Below are positions 54,080 through 63,597 of a stretch of 64,000 nucleotides of DNA, one piece after another. Positions within the stretch are counted from its first letter, which is position 1, and every line of letters starts with the position of its first letter. The DNA is taken from contig NZ_JABEQL010000016.1 in NCBI RefSeq assembly GCF_014174215.1, forward strand, positions 1 to 64,000. The letters are read 5' to 3'. Source of the stretch: Gluconacetobacter tumulicola. GTDB lineage: Bacteria; Pseudomonadota; Alphaproteobacteria; Acetobacterales; Acetobacteraceae. The notes below the pieces were generated by a model. It had not been told where the DNA came from, made no database searches, and saw only the letters and a program-made list of their open reading frames with translations. A program made the position numbers and the translations under genes.

Positions 54080-54622
54080 ATGCTGACAGTCGGCGATAAA
54101 TTTCCGGAATTCGATCTGACGGCCGTCCCCGGCGGCCCGGAAGGGCTGAAGGGCGATTTCGTCCAGATTTCGGACAAGACCGATGCGGGCAAGTGGAAGC
54201 TCGTCTTCTTCTGGCCGAAGGATTTCACGTTCGTCTGCCCGACCGAAATCGTCGCCTTCGGCAAGCTGGCCGGCGAGTTCAAGGACCGTGACACCGTGGT
54301 CTACGGCGTCTCGATCGACAGCGAGTTCGTGCACCTGAACTGGCGCCTGCACCATGAAGACCTCAACGGCCTTCAGATCCCGATGCTGGCCGACATCAAG
54401 CGCGAGCTGTCTTCGGCCCTGGGCGTCCTGTCGGCGACGGCCGGCGTCGCCAACCGCGCGACCTTCCTGGTCGATCCGGAAGGCATCATCCGTCACGTCA
54501 GCGTCAACGACCTGTCGGTCGGCCGCAACCCGCAGGAAATCCTGCGCATCCTGGACGCGCTGCAGAGCGACGAGCTGTGCCCGTGCAACTGGAAGCAGGG
54601 CGAAGCCTTCCTGAAGCCCTGA
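54080..54622 (+). CDS. ahpC: Alkyl hydroperoxide reductase AhpC (peroxiredoxin)
   Basis: 180 residues. Peroxidatic Cys53 in DFTFVCPTEI and resolving cysteine near Cys167/169 in CPCNWK. Reduces organic and hydrogen peroxides. Start 54080 has GGGAG upstream. Next to ahpD, which resembles the mycobacterial AhpC reductase system, and divergent from oxyR. No ahpF flavoprotein here. Confidence 0.95.
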   Translation: MLTVGDKFPEFDLTAVPGGPEGLKGDFVQISDKTDAGKWKLVFFWPKDFTFVCPTEIVAFGKLAGEFKDRDTVVYGVSIDSEFVHLNWRLHHEDLNGLQIPMLADIKRELSSALGVLSATAGVANRATFLVDPEGIIRHVSVNDLSVGRNPQEILRILDALQSDELCPCNWKQGEAFLKP

Positions 54623-54639
54623 TCCTTCCCGGTCAGGAC

Positions 54640-54768
54640 GGTCCGGCCCCATGGCCGGACCACCCCGCCCGTCCGGATCGCGGACGGGCGGCACGCGGGC
54701 CCTGCCCGCGACGGGGCCAGGCTCGCCACGCGGCGACGTCCCGATGACGATGACGGGAAACGCCCGTC
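54640..54768 (+). terminator. Four successive GC hairpins between ahpC and ahpD
   Basis: Perfect stems: GGTCCGGCC at 54640-54661 (loop 4), CCGCCCGTCC at 54665-54691 (loop 7), CGCGGGC at 54694-54710 (loop 3), GACGGG at 54752-54768. No T run follows the first. They may terminate part of the transcripts or stabilise ahpC RNA. Confidence 0.5.
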
Positions 54769-54846
54769 CCCCTGTTTTCCATTTGCCGGAGCCCTCCCGC
54801 GACCGTCCGTCCGGCCGGGTGTCTCCGCCCAGCAGGTCTGTCCGCC

Positions 54847-55389
54847 ATGTCGATCGAATCCCTCAAGGACCGCCTTCCCGATTACGCGAAGGATCTCAAG
54901 CTCAATCTCGGGTCCCTGGCCAACGACATCACCCTGTCGCCGCAGCAACTGGCCGGTACCTTCGTGGCCTCGGCCCTCGCCGCGCGCAACGATGACGTCA
55001 CGCGTGCCATCGTGGCCGAATACCAGTCCATCCTGTCGCCCGAAGCCCTGGACGCCGCCAAGGCCGCCGCCGCGATCATGGGCATGAACAACATCTATTA
55101 CCGCTTCGTGCATATGGTCGAAGGCGACTACGCCAAGATGCCCGCGCGCCTGCGGATGAACGTCATCGGCCGCCCTGGCGTCGAGAAGCTGGATTTCGAA
55201 CTGTGGGCCCTCGCCGTCTCGGCCATCAATGGCTGCGGCATGTGCGTCGAAAGCCACGAGCGCGTGGTGCGCGAAGGCGGCCTGTCGGCCGAACAGGTCC
55301 AGACCGCGGTCCGGATCGCCGCCACGGTCCACGCGGTCGCCGTGACGCTGGAGGGTGCCAGGACCCTGGGCGACGCAGGCACGAACTAA
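54847..55389 (+). CDS. ahpD: Alkyl hydroperoxidase AhpD
   Basis: 180 residues, all-helical carboxymuconolactone decarboxylase-like fold. Active site CGMCVESHE (Cys130, Cys133, His137), as in AhpD, which passes electrons to AhpC from lipoyl proteins. Same-strand neighbour of ahpC with a hairpin-rich 224-base gap between. Confidence 0.94.
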   Translation: MSIESLKDRLPDYAKDLKLNLGSLANDITLSPQQLAGTFVASALAARNDDVTRAIVAEYQSILSPEALDAAKAAAAIMGMNNIYYRFVHMVEGDYAKMPARLRMNVIGRPGVEKLDFELWALAVSAINGCGMCVESHERVVREGGLSAEQVQTAVRIAATVHAVAVTLEGARTLGDAGTN

Positions 55390-55395
55390 GCTAGG

Positions 55396-55429
55396 CCTGC
55401 CCGGCGCATCAACGCACCGGGCAGGTTTT
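55396..55429 (+). terminator. Terminator after ahpD
   Basis: Perfect 9-bp stem CCTGCCCGG with a 12-base loop followed by TTTT, seven bases after the ahpD stop. Typical Rho-independent layout. Confidence 0.8.
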
Positions 55430-55532
55430 CCCGCGCCTGTCATTTTTTTCTCACACAGGCTGTTGCCAGAATCGCCGGGCTTTGTTAATTCGCCCTCCAC
55501 ACACGGACGAGGGGTGCGAACCCCAAGCCGAT

Positions 55533-55609
<77 letters not shown>

Positions 55610-55631
55610 CCCTTTCCCAAAAAAGCGGTCT

Positions 55632-56744
55632 TCAAGGCGCCTCATAGGTCACGCGATAGATCGCGCCGGACAAATCGTCGCTCACCAGCACGCTGCCATC
55701 CGCCAGCGGCTGCACGTCCGCCGGGCGCCCCCAGGGCGTCTCGTCGTTCTGGAACCCGTCCAACAGCGGCGTATAGGACGCCACCCCGCCATCGGGGCCG
55801 AATCGCACCGCCATGACCCGATAGCCCGCCAGCCGGCTGCGATTCCACGACCCATGCTCCGCGATCAGCGCCCCGCCACGATAGGAATCGGGGAACATGC
55901 CCCCTTTATAGAAACGCATCCCCACTGCCCCCACATGCGCGCCCAGTTTCAGCACCGGCGGGGTGAAGGCACGGCAATCCTGCCCACGCCCGAAAACCGG
56001 GTCCAGGATGTCGCCCTGATGGCAGAAGGGATAACCGAAGGACTGGCCGGGATGGTCCAGCCGGTTCAGCTCGTCGCTGGGAATATCGTCGCCCAGCAGG
56101 TCGCGCCCATTATCGGTGAACCACAGCGTGCCCGTGCCCGGCTGCCAGTCCAGCCCGACACTGTTGCGAATGCCCCAGGCCATATCCTCGCGGCCGGACC
56201 CATCCGCATTCATCCGCATCAGTTTGCCGAAACGATGGCCGACATCACAGATATTGCACGGTGCGCCGATCGGCACATACAGCTTGCCGTCAGGCCCGAA
56301 GGCGATGAATTTCCAGCCGTGATCGCCCATCCGCCACGGCAGGTCCGTCACCGCCACCTCGGGCTTCGGCGGGTCGTCCAGATGGTCCTCGATCCCGCGC
56401 AGCACCACGATGTCACGCACGTCGGAAATATACAGGTCGCCATCATGAAAGGCGACGCCCACCGGCATGGTCAGCCCGCGCGCCACGATCCGCACCCGCG
56501 TGGCCCGCTCGGGCCCGCCCGTCACCGCATAGACCACGCCCCCGCTCATCGAGCCCACGAACAGCGTGCCCCGCGCCCCCACCGCCATTTCCCGCGCCGA
56601 AGGAACCTGGTCGGTATAGACCGAGACATGGAATCCCGCCGGCAGGCGCAGCCGCTCGACCGGCGGCGCGGCCCGCCCGCCCATCGGCGCCGCCAGCGCC
56701 AGCATGGCCCCCAGACAGGCGATCAGCCCATATCGCGCCATCAC
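55632..56744 (-). CDS. PQQ-dependent sugar dehydrogenase, sorbosone dehydrogenase family
   Basis: 370 residues. Signal peptide to about residue 25, then a six-bladed propeller of the soluble glucose/sorbosone dehydrogenase family: GDHGWKFIAFGPDGKLYVPIGAPCN, GIRNSVGLDWQPGTGTLWFTDNGRD, GYPFCHQGD, AEHGSWNRSRLAGYRV. Conserved His and Arg at the PQQ site are present. Oxidises a sugar or aldehyde in the periplasm; L-sorbosone is one possibility. The gene ends near tRNA-Asp. An ATG at 56741 is an alternative start. Confidence 0.85.
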   Translation of the reverse strand: MMARYGLIACLGAMLALAAPMGGRAAPPVERLRLPAGFHVSVYTDQVPSAREMAVGARGTLFVGSMSGGVVYAVTGGPERATRVRIVARGLTMPVGVAFHDGDLYISDVRDIVVLRGIEDHLDDPPKPEVAVTDLPWRMGDHGWKFIAFGPDGKLYVPIGAPCNICDVGHRFGKLMRMNADGSGREDMAWGIRNSVGLDWQPGTGTLWFTDNGRDLLGDDIPSDELNRLDHPGQSFGYPFCHQGDILDPVFGRGQDCRAFTPPVLKLGAHVGAVGMRFYKGGMFPDSYRGGALIAEHGSWNRSRLAGYRVMAVRFGPDGGVASYTPLLDGFQNDETPWGRPADVQPLADGSVLVSDDLSGAIYRVTYEAP

Positions 56745-56760
56745 GCTTCTCCTCTGCCGG

Positions 56761-57240
56761 TCACACCATGGTGGCGCGGGCCAGTTTCAACGCCAGGGCC
56801 TCGGCCCCCTGCCGCACATCCGCCCATGTCACGTCGAAAGCCCGCGCGTCCCCGTAATACGGATCAGCCACGCCCTGCCCCTCCCGCCCCGGCACATGAT
56901 CCAGCAACAGCGAGAGTTCCGCAGTCGAATCGATAGGCCGCCGATTGCGCAATATCTTCAGATGGCCCGGATCGAGGGCGACGATATGGGTAAAGGTCCG
57001 GAAATCGGCCGCGCTGACCATCCGCGCCCGATAATCGGCGATATCGAGCCCATGCCGCCGCGCCACCGCCTGCGCCCGCCGGTCGGGCGCCTCGCCACGA
57101 TGCCAGTCACCGGTCCCGGCCGAATCGACCAGCCCCTCCAGCCCATGGCGTTCGGCCGCCACCCGAAACGCAGCCTCGGCCAGCGGCGAGCGGCAGATAT
57201 TGCCGGTGCAGACAAACAGAACGGCGGGACGAACAACCAT
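56761..57240 (-). CDS. Low-molecular-weight protein-tyrosine phosphatase
   Basis: 159 residues. P loop VLFVCTGNICRSPLAEAAF (C-x5-R-S) near the N terminus and the general-acid Asp in VADPYYGD. Removes phosphate from tyrosine residues; some homologues regulate polysaccharide export or arsenate reduction. Start ATG 57240 gives the correct length; a longer frame to 57426 is not conserved in style. Sixteen bases before the sorbosone dehydrogenase-like gene, same strand. Confidence 0.92.
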   Translation of the reverse strand: MVVRPAVLFVCTGNICRSPLAEAAFRVAAERHGLEGLVDSAGTGDWHRGEAPDRRAQAVARRHGLDIADYRARMVSAADFRTFTHIVALDPGHLKILRNRRPIDSTAELSLLLDHVPGREGQGVADPYYGDARAFDVTWADVRQGAEALALKLARATMV

Positions 57241-57497
57241 CGCGTGATTTCCATCCTCGACGTGGGGCAGGGTACTGTGCCGTCCATCATGATGGCCGCA
57301 GACCGGCCACACTGTCGAGCCCGCCCCGCTACCTCTTGACGAAGGAAGCCGGCCGTCCGTTTCCAGACACCGCGTCCGTTTCCGGACAATTCCGCAGGGG
57401 TGCGAAAAAATCCAACGCCATTTCAAACAGATAAAAAAGAGCCCGTATCGCTTACACTGTCTACCCGAACCGCAACATCATGTGGAGAGCGTGGACC

Positions 57498-59954
57498 ATG
57501 CTCACGACCATCCTGTCGAGCTTCTGGCGGAACCTGCGCCGCCATCGCCTGGACGCGGTCCTGACCGTCGCGGGCCTCTCCCTGGGGATCGCGACTTTCC
57601 TCACCCTCGGCCTGGTCGCCCGCTACGAATACCGCTTCAACGCCTGGATTCCCGGCGCGCAATCGGTCTACCGGATCGACGAGATCTACGACCTGCCCGG
57701 CCTGCCCCGTCTCGAGGTCGCGGGCTCGACCTTCGCGATCGAGCCCTATCTGCGCCAGGAGGTGCCACAGATCGGTGCCAGCGTCCGGATCGATCCGCAC
57801 AGCGTCTCGTTCCGGCATGGCGAGACGACGGGCACCGAAACCCTCAATTATGTCGATCCCACCTTCTTCGACGTGTTGCGCCTGCCTCTGATCCAGGGGA
57901 AAACCGAGCAGGCCCTGCAAGAGCCGGACGGCATCGTGCTGTCCGACACGCTGGCCCGGAAATATTTCGGCCGCACCGACATCCTCGGTGCCCGCCTGAC
58001 CATCCAGAACGACGGGCATAAGCAGGATTACGTGGTCAGCGGCGTACTCGCGCCCCAGCCGGCGAACACGACCCAGCCGATCGATGCCATGACGCGCCTT
58101 CCGGGCGCCGCACTGTCCGATCCCGCGTTCAGCGAATGGGGCACGGGATCGGGAAGTATCTATATCCGGATCGACAATCCGGACGACGTGGCAACGGTAC
58201 GCAACGCGCTGGACGAAGTGGAACGTCGCCACGTCACCATGGGTCGGAACGATGCAGATCGAATCGACGCCCTCCGCGCCCTGCATTTCACGATCGTTCC
58301 TCTTCTCGAGACACATTTTTACGATGCCCATATATTCGGCGACGACACGGCCGCCGACAGGCGCGTGATCGACTCGCTGTTCATCGTCGGCCTGCTGGCG
58401 TTGGTCGCGGCGGCGATCAATTACGTCAATCTGGCCACCGCGCGCGCCCTGCTGCGGGCCCGCGAGGTGGCCATGCGCAAGGTATTGGGCGCACCGAAAG
58501 GCGTGCTGATCGCGCAGTTTCTCGGCGAGGCGATCATGCTGGCCCTGGGCGCCGGGATCGCGGGACTTGCGCTCACCGAACTGGCCGCGCCCGTCGTGAA
58601 CGCATTGGGCGGATGGCAGGTCTCGCTCGACTATGCGTTCCTGCTGCCGGTCCTGCTCGCGGTCGTCCTGGCGATCGGCCTGGGTGCCGGCGCATATCCA
58701 GCCTTCGTGCTGGCATCGTTCAGGCCCGCCATCGTCCTGGCCTCCATGAAAATACCGTCCGGCGGCCGCATGGGCGCGCGGGTGCGGGCGGTGCTGGCGG
58801 GCGTGCAATTCGCCTTCGCGGTCGGTCTGGCGATCTGCACCCTGGTGGTGGACATGCAGGCCCGCCACCTGCGCACCGCCGATCGTGGCTTCGGCCGTGA
58901 CGGGCTGCTCGAGATCACCACGCCGCTCGACCCCTCACCCGACGGGCGGCAGCGCATCCTGCGTGACGCCCTGCGATCCGTCCCCGGCGTGACGGCGGTC
59001 ACAATGGCGAACTCGGCCCCCGGCCACGTCCGGATCGTCGACGAGCCTGCCTGGCGACCCGGTACGATCGGCCAACGGTCCACCGTAGGCTTCGTCGCCG
59101 TTGGTCCCGATTTCTTTCGCACCCTCGATATCGTCCCTCTGGCCGGCCGGGTATTCGACGACGCCCATGGCGACGACGACACGAAGGCCGCAGAATTGTC
59201 CGGCCACGGCACGATCATCATCGATACGGTCGCGATGCGTATTTTCGGCTGGTCCTCACCGCGGGACGCCGTCGGCCAGACACTGATCTACCGGGCCGAT
59301 TCGAACCAGCGCGCGATCTCCGCGACAATTGCCGGGGTCGTGCCCTCGGTCCGCTTCCAGTCGATGCGCAATGCGCAGGGGCCGCAGATCTTCCGCTATT
59401 ATCGCGACCCGATGCCGTACGGCCGCTCCATCGTGCGCTTCGCTCACACCGACCCGAAGATCATCCTGGCGCGGCTGGCGGAAAAATGGAGAACCCTCTT
59501 CCCCGACATCGCATTTTCCGCCCAGACGGCCGACGAGGCCCTGGCCCAGTATTACCGGCCCGACCAGCAGCGCGGGCAATTATTCACGCTGGGCGCCGCC
59601 GTGGCCCTTGCGGTCGCCTGCCTCGGTCTCTACGGGCTGGCGGCCTTCAATACCGAGCGACGGATGCACGAAGTCGGTATCCGTAAGACGCTGGGGGCCA
59701 CCACCGGCCAGATCATGCGGCTGATGCTGACCCAGTTCCTGCGCCCCGTGATGCTGGCGAACCTGGTCGCGTGGCCGGTCGCATGGGCCTGCATGCAAAG
59801 CTGGCTCGCCGGCTTCGAAAGCCGCATCACGCTGTCGCCCCTCTATTTCCTCGGCGTGACGGCCTGCGCGCTGGTCCTCTGCGGCGTAACCGTTTTCAGC
59901 CGTACCATCACCCTTGCCCGCGCCGAACCCGCGCGGGCGTTGCGGGCCGAATGA
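57498..59954 (+). CDS. FtsX-type ABC permease (MacB-like), no ATPase nearby
   Basis: 818 residues. Two FtsX-type blocks, each with a large periplasmic domain: helix near the N terminus (LRRHRLDAVLTVAGLSLGI), core block around EVAMRKVLGAPKGVLIAQFLGEA, and the second one (EVGIRKTLGATTGQIMRLML) at the C terminus. This layout matches MacB-like/LolC-related export permeases. The ATPase partner is not adjacent. I use ATG 57498, which starts MLTTILSSFWRNLRRHR; ATG 57480 is possible. Substrate unknown. Confidence 0.85.
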   Translation: MLTTILSSFWRNLRRHRLDAVLTVAGLSLGIATFLTLGLVARYEYRFNAWIPGAQSVYRIDEIYDLPGLPRLEVAGSTFAIEPYLRQEVPQIGASVRIDPHSVSFRHGETTGTETLNYVDPTFFDVLRLPLIQGKTEQALQEPDGIVLSDTLARKYFGRTDILGARLTIQNDGHKQDYVVSGVLAPQPANTTQPIDAMTRLPGAALSDPAFSEWGTGSGSIYIRIDNPDDVATVRNALDEVERRHVTMGRNDADRIDALRALHFTIVPLLETHFYDAHIFGDDTAADRRVIDSLFIVGLLALVAAAINYVNLATARALLRAREVAMRKVLGAPKGVLIAQFLGEAIMLALGAGIAGLALTELAAPVVNALGGWQVSLDYAFLLPVLLAVVLAIGLGAGAYPAFVLASFRPAIVLASMKIPSGGRMGARVRAVLAGVQFAFAVGLAICTLVVDMQARHLRTADRGFGRDGLLEITTPLDPSPDGRQRILRDALRSVPGVTAVTMANSAPGHVRIVDEPAWRPGTIGQRSTVGFVAVGPDFFRTLDIVPLAGRVFDDAHGDDDTKAAELSGHGTIIIDTVAMRIFGWSSPRDAVGQTLIYRADSNQRAISATIAGVVPSVRFQSMRNAQGPQIFRYYRDPMPYGRSIVRFAHTDPKIILARLAEKWRTLFPDIAFSAQTADEALAQYYRPDQQRGQLFTLGAAVALAVACLGLYGLAAFNTERRMHEVGIRKTLGATTGQIMRLMLTQFLRPVMLANLVAWPVAWACMQSWLAGFESRITLSPLYFLGVTACALVLCGVTVFSRTITLARAEPARALRAE

Positions 59955-59984
59955 TGGCCATGCCCGTCCCCCCTTGCCCGTCTC

Positions 59985-60836
59985 TCACGCCTCGTGATCC
60001 AGTCCGATATCCAGCGCCCGCACCGTATGGGTCAGCCAGCCGACCGACAGGATATCCACCCCCGTCGCGGCAATCTCGGGCGCGCTATCGGGCGTGATCC
60101 CACCCGAAGCCTCGGTCACGGCGCGCCCATTCACCATGGCAACGGCCTCGCGCAACTGGTCCGGATTCATGTTGTCCAGCAGGTACGCATCCGCTCCCCC
60201 CGCCCGCAGCGCCTGCGCCAACTGGTCGAGCGTATCGACTTCCAGTTCGATACTCACCAGATGCCCCGCCCGCGCCCGCGCCGCCGCCAGCGCATGCGCC
60301 ACATCGCCGCCGGCCAGGGCGATGTGATTGTCCTTGATCAGGATCGCATCATCCAGCCGAAAGCGATGATTCGCTCCCCCACCGGCCCGCACCGCATATT
60401 TCTGGATCGCCCGCATCCCCGGCAGCGTCTTGCGCGTACAGCACACGCGCGCCTTCGTCCCCGCGACGGCACGGACGATCCCGGCCGTGGCGGTGGCAAT
60501 CCCGCACAGATGCGACAGGAAATTCAGCGCCACCCGCTCGCCGCCCAGAATCGCCGGCGCCGGCCCGGTGACGCGCGCAATCCGCTCTCCGGGCGCCACC
60601 GCGCTGCCATCCGGCCGCTCGATCTCGAAGCGCACCGACGGGTCCATCAGCGTGAAGGCCAGCCGGGCCAGTGCCAGCCCGGCCACCACGCCGGGCTGCC
60701 GCGCCACCAGGGCAGTGCGGAGCCTCTGGCCGGGCGCCGCCAGCGCGTCGGTCGTCAGGTCGCCGCCGCAACCGAGATCCTCCAGCAATCCCGCACGCAC
60801 CAGCGGTTCCAGCATCAGGTCGGGCAAAGGGGTCAT
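59985..60836 (-). CDS. nadC: Quinolinate phosphoribosyltransferase
   Basis: 283 residues. LLEDLGCGGDLTTDAL, RKTLPGMRAIQKYAV, GGGANHRFRLDDAILIKDNH and ASGGITPD are family blocks. Turns quinolinate and PRPP into nicotinate mononucleotide. ATG overlaps the nadB stop. Convergent with the permease. Confidence 0.96.
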   Translation of the reverse strand: MTPLPDLMLEPLVRAGLLEDLGCGGDLTTDALAAPGQRLRTALVARQPGVVAGLALARLAFTLMDPSVRFEIERPDGSAVAPGERIARVTGPAPAILGGERVALNFLSHLCGIATATAGIVRAVAGTKARVCCTRKTLPGMRAIQKYAVRAGGGANHRFRLDDAILIKDNHIALAGGDVAHALAAARARAGHLVSIELEVDTLDQLAQALRAGGADAYLLDNMNPDQLREAVAMVNGRAVTEASGGITPDSAPEIAATGVDILSVGWLTHTVRALDIGLDHEA

Positions 60837-62374
60837 GGCACGGTCAATCCATCGGCAGGAGTAGAAACGAGGTCGCCGGACGACAGGTCGGCCAGCATGG
60901 TCAGGGTCCGCGCCAGCGTCAGGCGCGAATGCACGGCGGTCGCGGCGGTTCGCGGATAATCGGTACGATAATGGCCGCCCCGGCTCTCCCGCCGCTCCAG
61001 CGCCGCCAGGCACAGCATGGCCCCGACCAGCGCACGATCATCGGTGGCGACATGCGGCGCCAGCGCCCGCGCGGCACGGGCCAGTCCGGCGCCGTCGCGC
61101 AGAATGCCGGCGGCACGGCCGAGGCAGGCGTGAATATCCGCCAGCCCCACCCCGTCCCCGGCATCGGGCGCCGGCTCACCGACCGGACGCGGCATGGGCA
61201 GAGAAACGGCATCCAGATCGCGCGCCACGAAGCCCGCACAGACAAAGGCCTCCAGCAGCGAATTGCTGGCCAGCCGGTTGGCGCCATGCAACCCGGTCGA
61301 CGCCGCTTCTCCGCAGGCCCACAGGCCGGGCACGGTGCTGCGCCCGTTCAGGTCGGTCTCGATCCCGCCCATATGGTAATGCACCGCCGGCCGCACCGGC
61401 ATCGGCTGGCGGTCGGGGTCCAGTCCCCGCGCCGCACAGGCAAGCGCAATCCCGGGAAAATGCCGCGCAAACGCCCCCCGCGTGGCCGCACGTGTATCCA
61501 GCAGCACCTGATGCCCGGCCGCCAGATGGGCCTCGATCGCACGCGCCACCACGTCGCGCGGCGCAAGCTCGTCGGTAAAACGCGCTCCGGTCTCATCCAC
61601 CAGAATCGCGCCGGCACCCCGCACCGCCTCGCTGACCAGCGCCCGCGGCGCACCGGCCGGCCCACCGGCCAGCGCCGTGGGATGAAACTGCACGAACTCC
61701 ATGTCGCGCAGCACCGCCCCCGCCCGCGCCGCGCAGGCCAGCCCCATTCCCTGCCCACCCACCGGGCTGGTCGTCGCGGGAAACAGCGCCCCCACTCCAC
61801 CGGTGGCGATGACGCAGGCAGCCGTCGGCAAGGCCAGCACCACACCACCCCGCATGATCTCGACCCCGGCCACCCGCCCGTCCCGCAGGATCAGGCGGCG
61901 CAGCGCAGCCCCCTCGATCACCGTAATGCGCGGCGTGGCCCGTACCCGCGCCACCAGCGCCCGCATGATCTCGGCCCCCGTGCCATCGCCCCGCGCATGG
62001 GCAATGCGCGGGCGGGAATGCGCAGCCTCCAGATGCAGGTCGGGCTTCCCATCGGCCCCCAGGTCAAAGACCACGCCCAGCGACCGCAGCCCCGCCACCG
62101 CCTCAGGACCGGCCCCGACAATGGCCGCAACCGCATCCGGGTCGCACAGCCCGCCCCCGGCAGCCAGCGTGTCCGCCACATGCAGGTCCACTGAATCATC
62201 CGCCCCGATCGCCGCCGCAATCCCGCCCTGCGCCAGCGCACTGGCGGCATCCCGCCCCAGCGGCGCGGGCGACAGCAGCACGCAGGGCCGGTCCATCAGC
62301 AGCGCGGTCGCCAGACCGGCCAGCCCGCCCCCGGCGATGACCGGCTGCCCGGCCAGGGCGGCGAAACCGGTCAT
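60833..62374 (-). CDS. nadB: L-aspartate oxidase
   Basis: 513 residues. FAD-binding VIAGGGLAGLATAL, ALAQGGIAAAIG, MEFVQFHPTAL, RPAVHYHMGGIETDLNG and HGANRLASNSLLE are the succinate-dehydrogenase-like flavoprotein motifs. Makes iminoaspartate for NAD synthesis. Overlaps both nadA and nadC by four bases. Confidence 0.95.
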   Translation of the reverse strand: MTGFAALAGQPVIAGGGLAGLATALLMDRPCVLLSPAPLGRDAASALAQGGIAAAIGADDSVDLHVADTLAAGGGLCDPDAVAAIVGAGPEAVAGLRSLGVVFDLGADGKPDLHLEAAHSRPRIAHARGDGTGAEIMRALVARVRATPRITVIEGAALRRLILRDGRVAGVEIMRGGVVLALPTAACVIATGGVGALFPATTSPVGGQGMGLACAARAGAVLRDMEFVQFHPTALAGGPAGAPRALVSEAVRGAGAILVDETGARFTDELAPRDVVARAIEAHLAAGHQVLLDTRAATRGAFARHFPGIALACAARGLDPDRQPMPVRPAVHYHMGGIETDLNGRSTVPGLWACGEAASTGLHGANRLASNSLLEAFVCAGFVARDLDAVSLPMPRPVGEPAPDAGDGVGLADIHACLGRAAGILRDGAGLARAARALAPHVATDDRALVGAMLCLAALERRESRGGHYRTDYPRTAATAVHSRLTLARTLTMLADLSSGDLVSTPADGLTVP

Positions 62375-63354
62375 GCCGCCAGCATCCGTTCGACCGCGCG
62401 GCGCCCGCCCGCCACCAGATGCGCCGGGATCGTCACCTCATGGCTCATGGTCTCCAGCGCATGGCGGATGCCTCGCAGGGTGATGCGCTTCATGTGCGGG
62501 CACAGATTGCACGGCCGGACGAACTCCACCTCCGGATGCGCGGCCGCCAGATTGTCGCTCATGGAACATTCGGTCACCAGCAGCACCTTGCGATGCGCGC
62601 CCTCGGCGACGAAATCCGACATCGCCGCCGTCGAACCCGAAAAATCGGCCTCCGCCACTACGCCGGGCGGGCATTCCGGATGCGCCAGCACGGCTACGTC
62701 CGGATTGTCGGCGCGCCAGTCGCGGATCTCCTGCGGCGTGAAGCGCTCATGCACCTCGCAATGGCCGCGCCAGGTGATGATCTCGACCCCGGTTTCCCGC
62801 TGCACGTTCTGGGCCAGGAACTCGTCGGGGATCATGATCACCCGCGGCACGCCCAGGCTTTCCACGATCCGCCGCGCATTGGCCGAGGTGCAGCAGATAT
62901 CGCTCTCCGCCTTCACCTCGGCGGTGCTGTTCACATAGGTCACCACCGGCACGCCGGGATGGGCGCGGCGCAGGGCCCGCACATCCTCGGCGGTGATCGA
63001 ATCGGCCAGCGAGCACCCGGCCTCCAGCGACGGCATCAGCACCGTGCGGTCGGGGTTCATCAGCTTCGCGGTCTCGGCCATGAAATGCACGCCGGCCATC
63101 ACGATCACCTCGGCATCCAGCCCCTGCGCATCACGCGCCAGGGCCAGGCTGTCGCCCCGAATGTCGGCGATGCAGTGAAAGATCTCGGGCGTCTGGTAAT
63201 TATGGGCCAGGATCACCGCACGGCGCCGCCGCTTCAGCTCCAGGATGGCCGCGATGTCGTCGGCGAACAGATCCCATTCCAGACGCGGGACGACACGGGC
63301 GACACGATCATAGAGCGCATCGAGCTGGGACGGAGCGGTAAGGGTTTCGGACAT
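62371..63354 (-). CDS. nadA: Quinolinate synthase
   Basis: 327 residues. Three conserved cysteines that hold the iron-sulfur cluster lie in LEAGCSLADS, DICCTSANA and RPCNLCPHMK. Condenses iminoaspartate with dihydroxyacetone phosphate. ATG 63354 follows GGAGGAG. First gene of nadABC, preceded by a palindromic operator. Confidence 0.96.
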   Translation of the reverse strand: MSETLTAPSQLDALYDRVARVVPRLEWDLFADDIAAILELKRRRRAVILAHNYQTPEIFHCIADIRGDSLALARDAQGLDAEVIVMAGVHFMAETAKLMNPDRTVLMPSLEAGCSLADSITAEDVRALRRAHPGVPVVTYVNSTAEVKAESDICCTSANARRIVESLGVPRVIMIPDEFLAQNVQRETGVEIITWRGHCEVHERFTPQEIRDWRADNPDVAVLAHPECPPGVVAEADFSGSTAAMSDFVAEGAHRKVLLVTECSMSDNLAAAHPEVEFVRPCNLCPHMKRITLRGIRHALETMSHEVTIPAHLVAGGRRAVERMLAA

Positions 63355-63372
63355 CACGGTCTCCTCCGACCT

Positions 63373-63393
63373 TTATGCTCATGTTGAGCATAA
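63373..63393. promoter_or_regulatory. Palindromic putative NrtR operator before nadA
   Basis: TTATGCTCA, three bases, TGAGCATAA, a perfect dyad 19 bases from the nadA start and A/T-rich in GC-rich surroundings. It stands between an NrtR-like gene and nadABC, so it is the expected operator. The rest of 63394-63597 shows no gene. Confidence 0.7.
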
Positions 63394-63597
63394 TCTAGAT
63401 ACATAACGTCGCCCTTGTGCTGTTCAACCCGCCCGCCGCCCGCGTCAACCCATGCCGGCGCGCGTCCTAAAACCCATCACGGAAAAAACGCCAGAATTCC
63501 AGTTCACTGATCCCGTCAAACATATCCGTGAACACCGCATTCAACAGCATTTTTTAAAGAAGACACTCAAAGCCAGCGCGCATTTTCGGTCAGGTTC

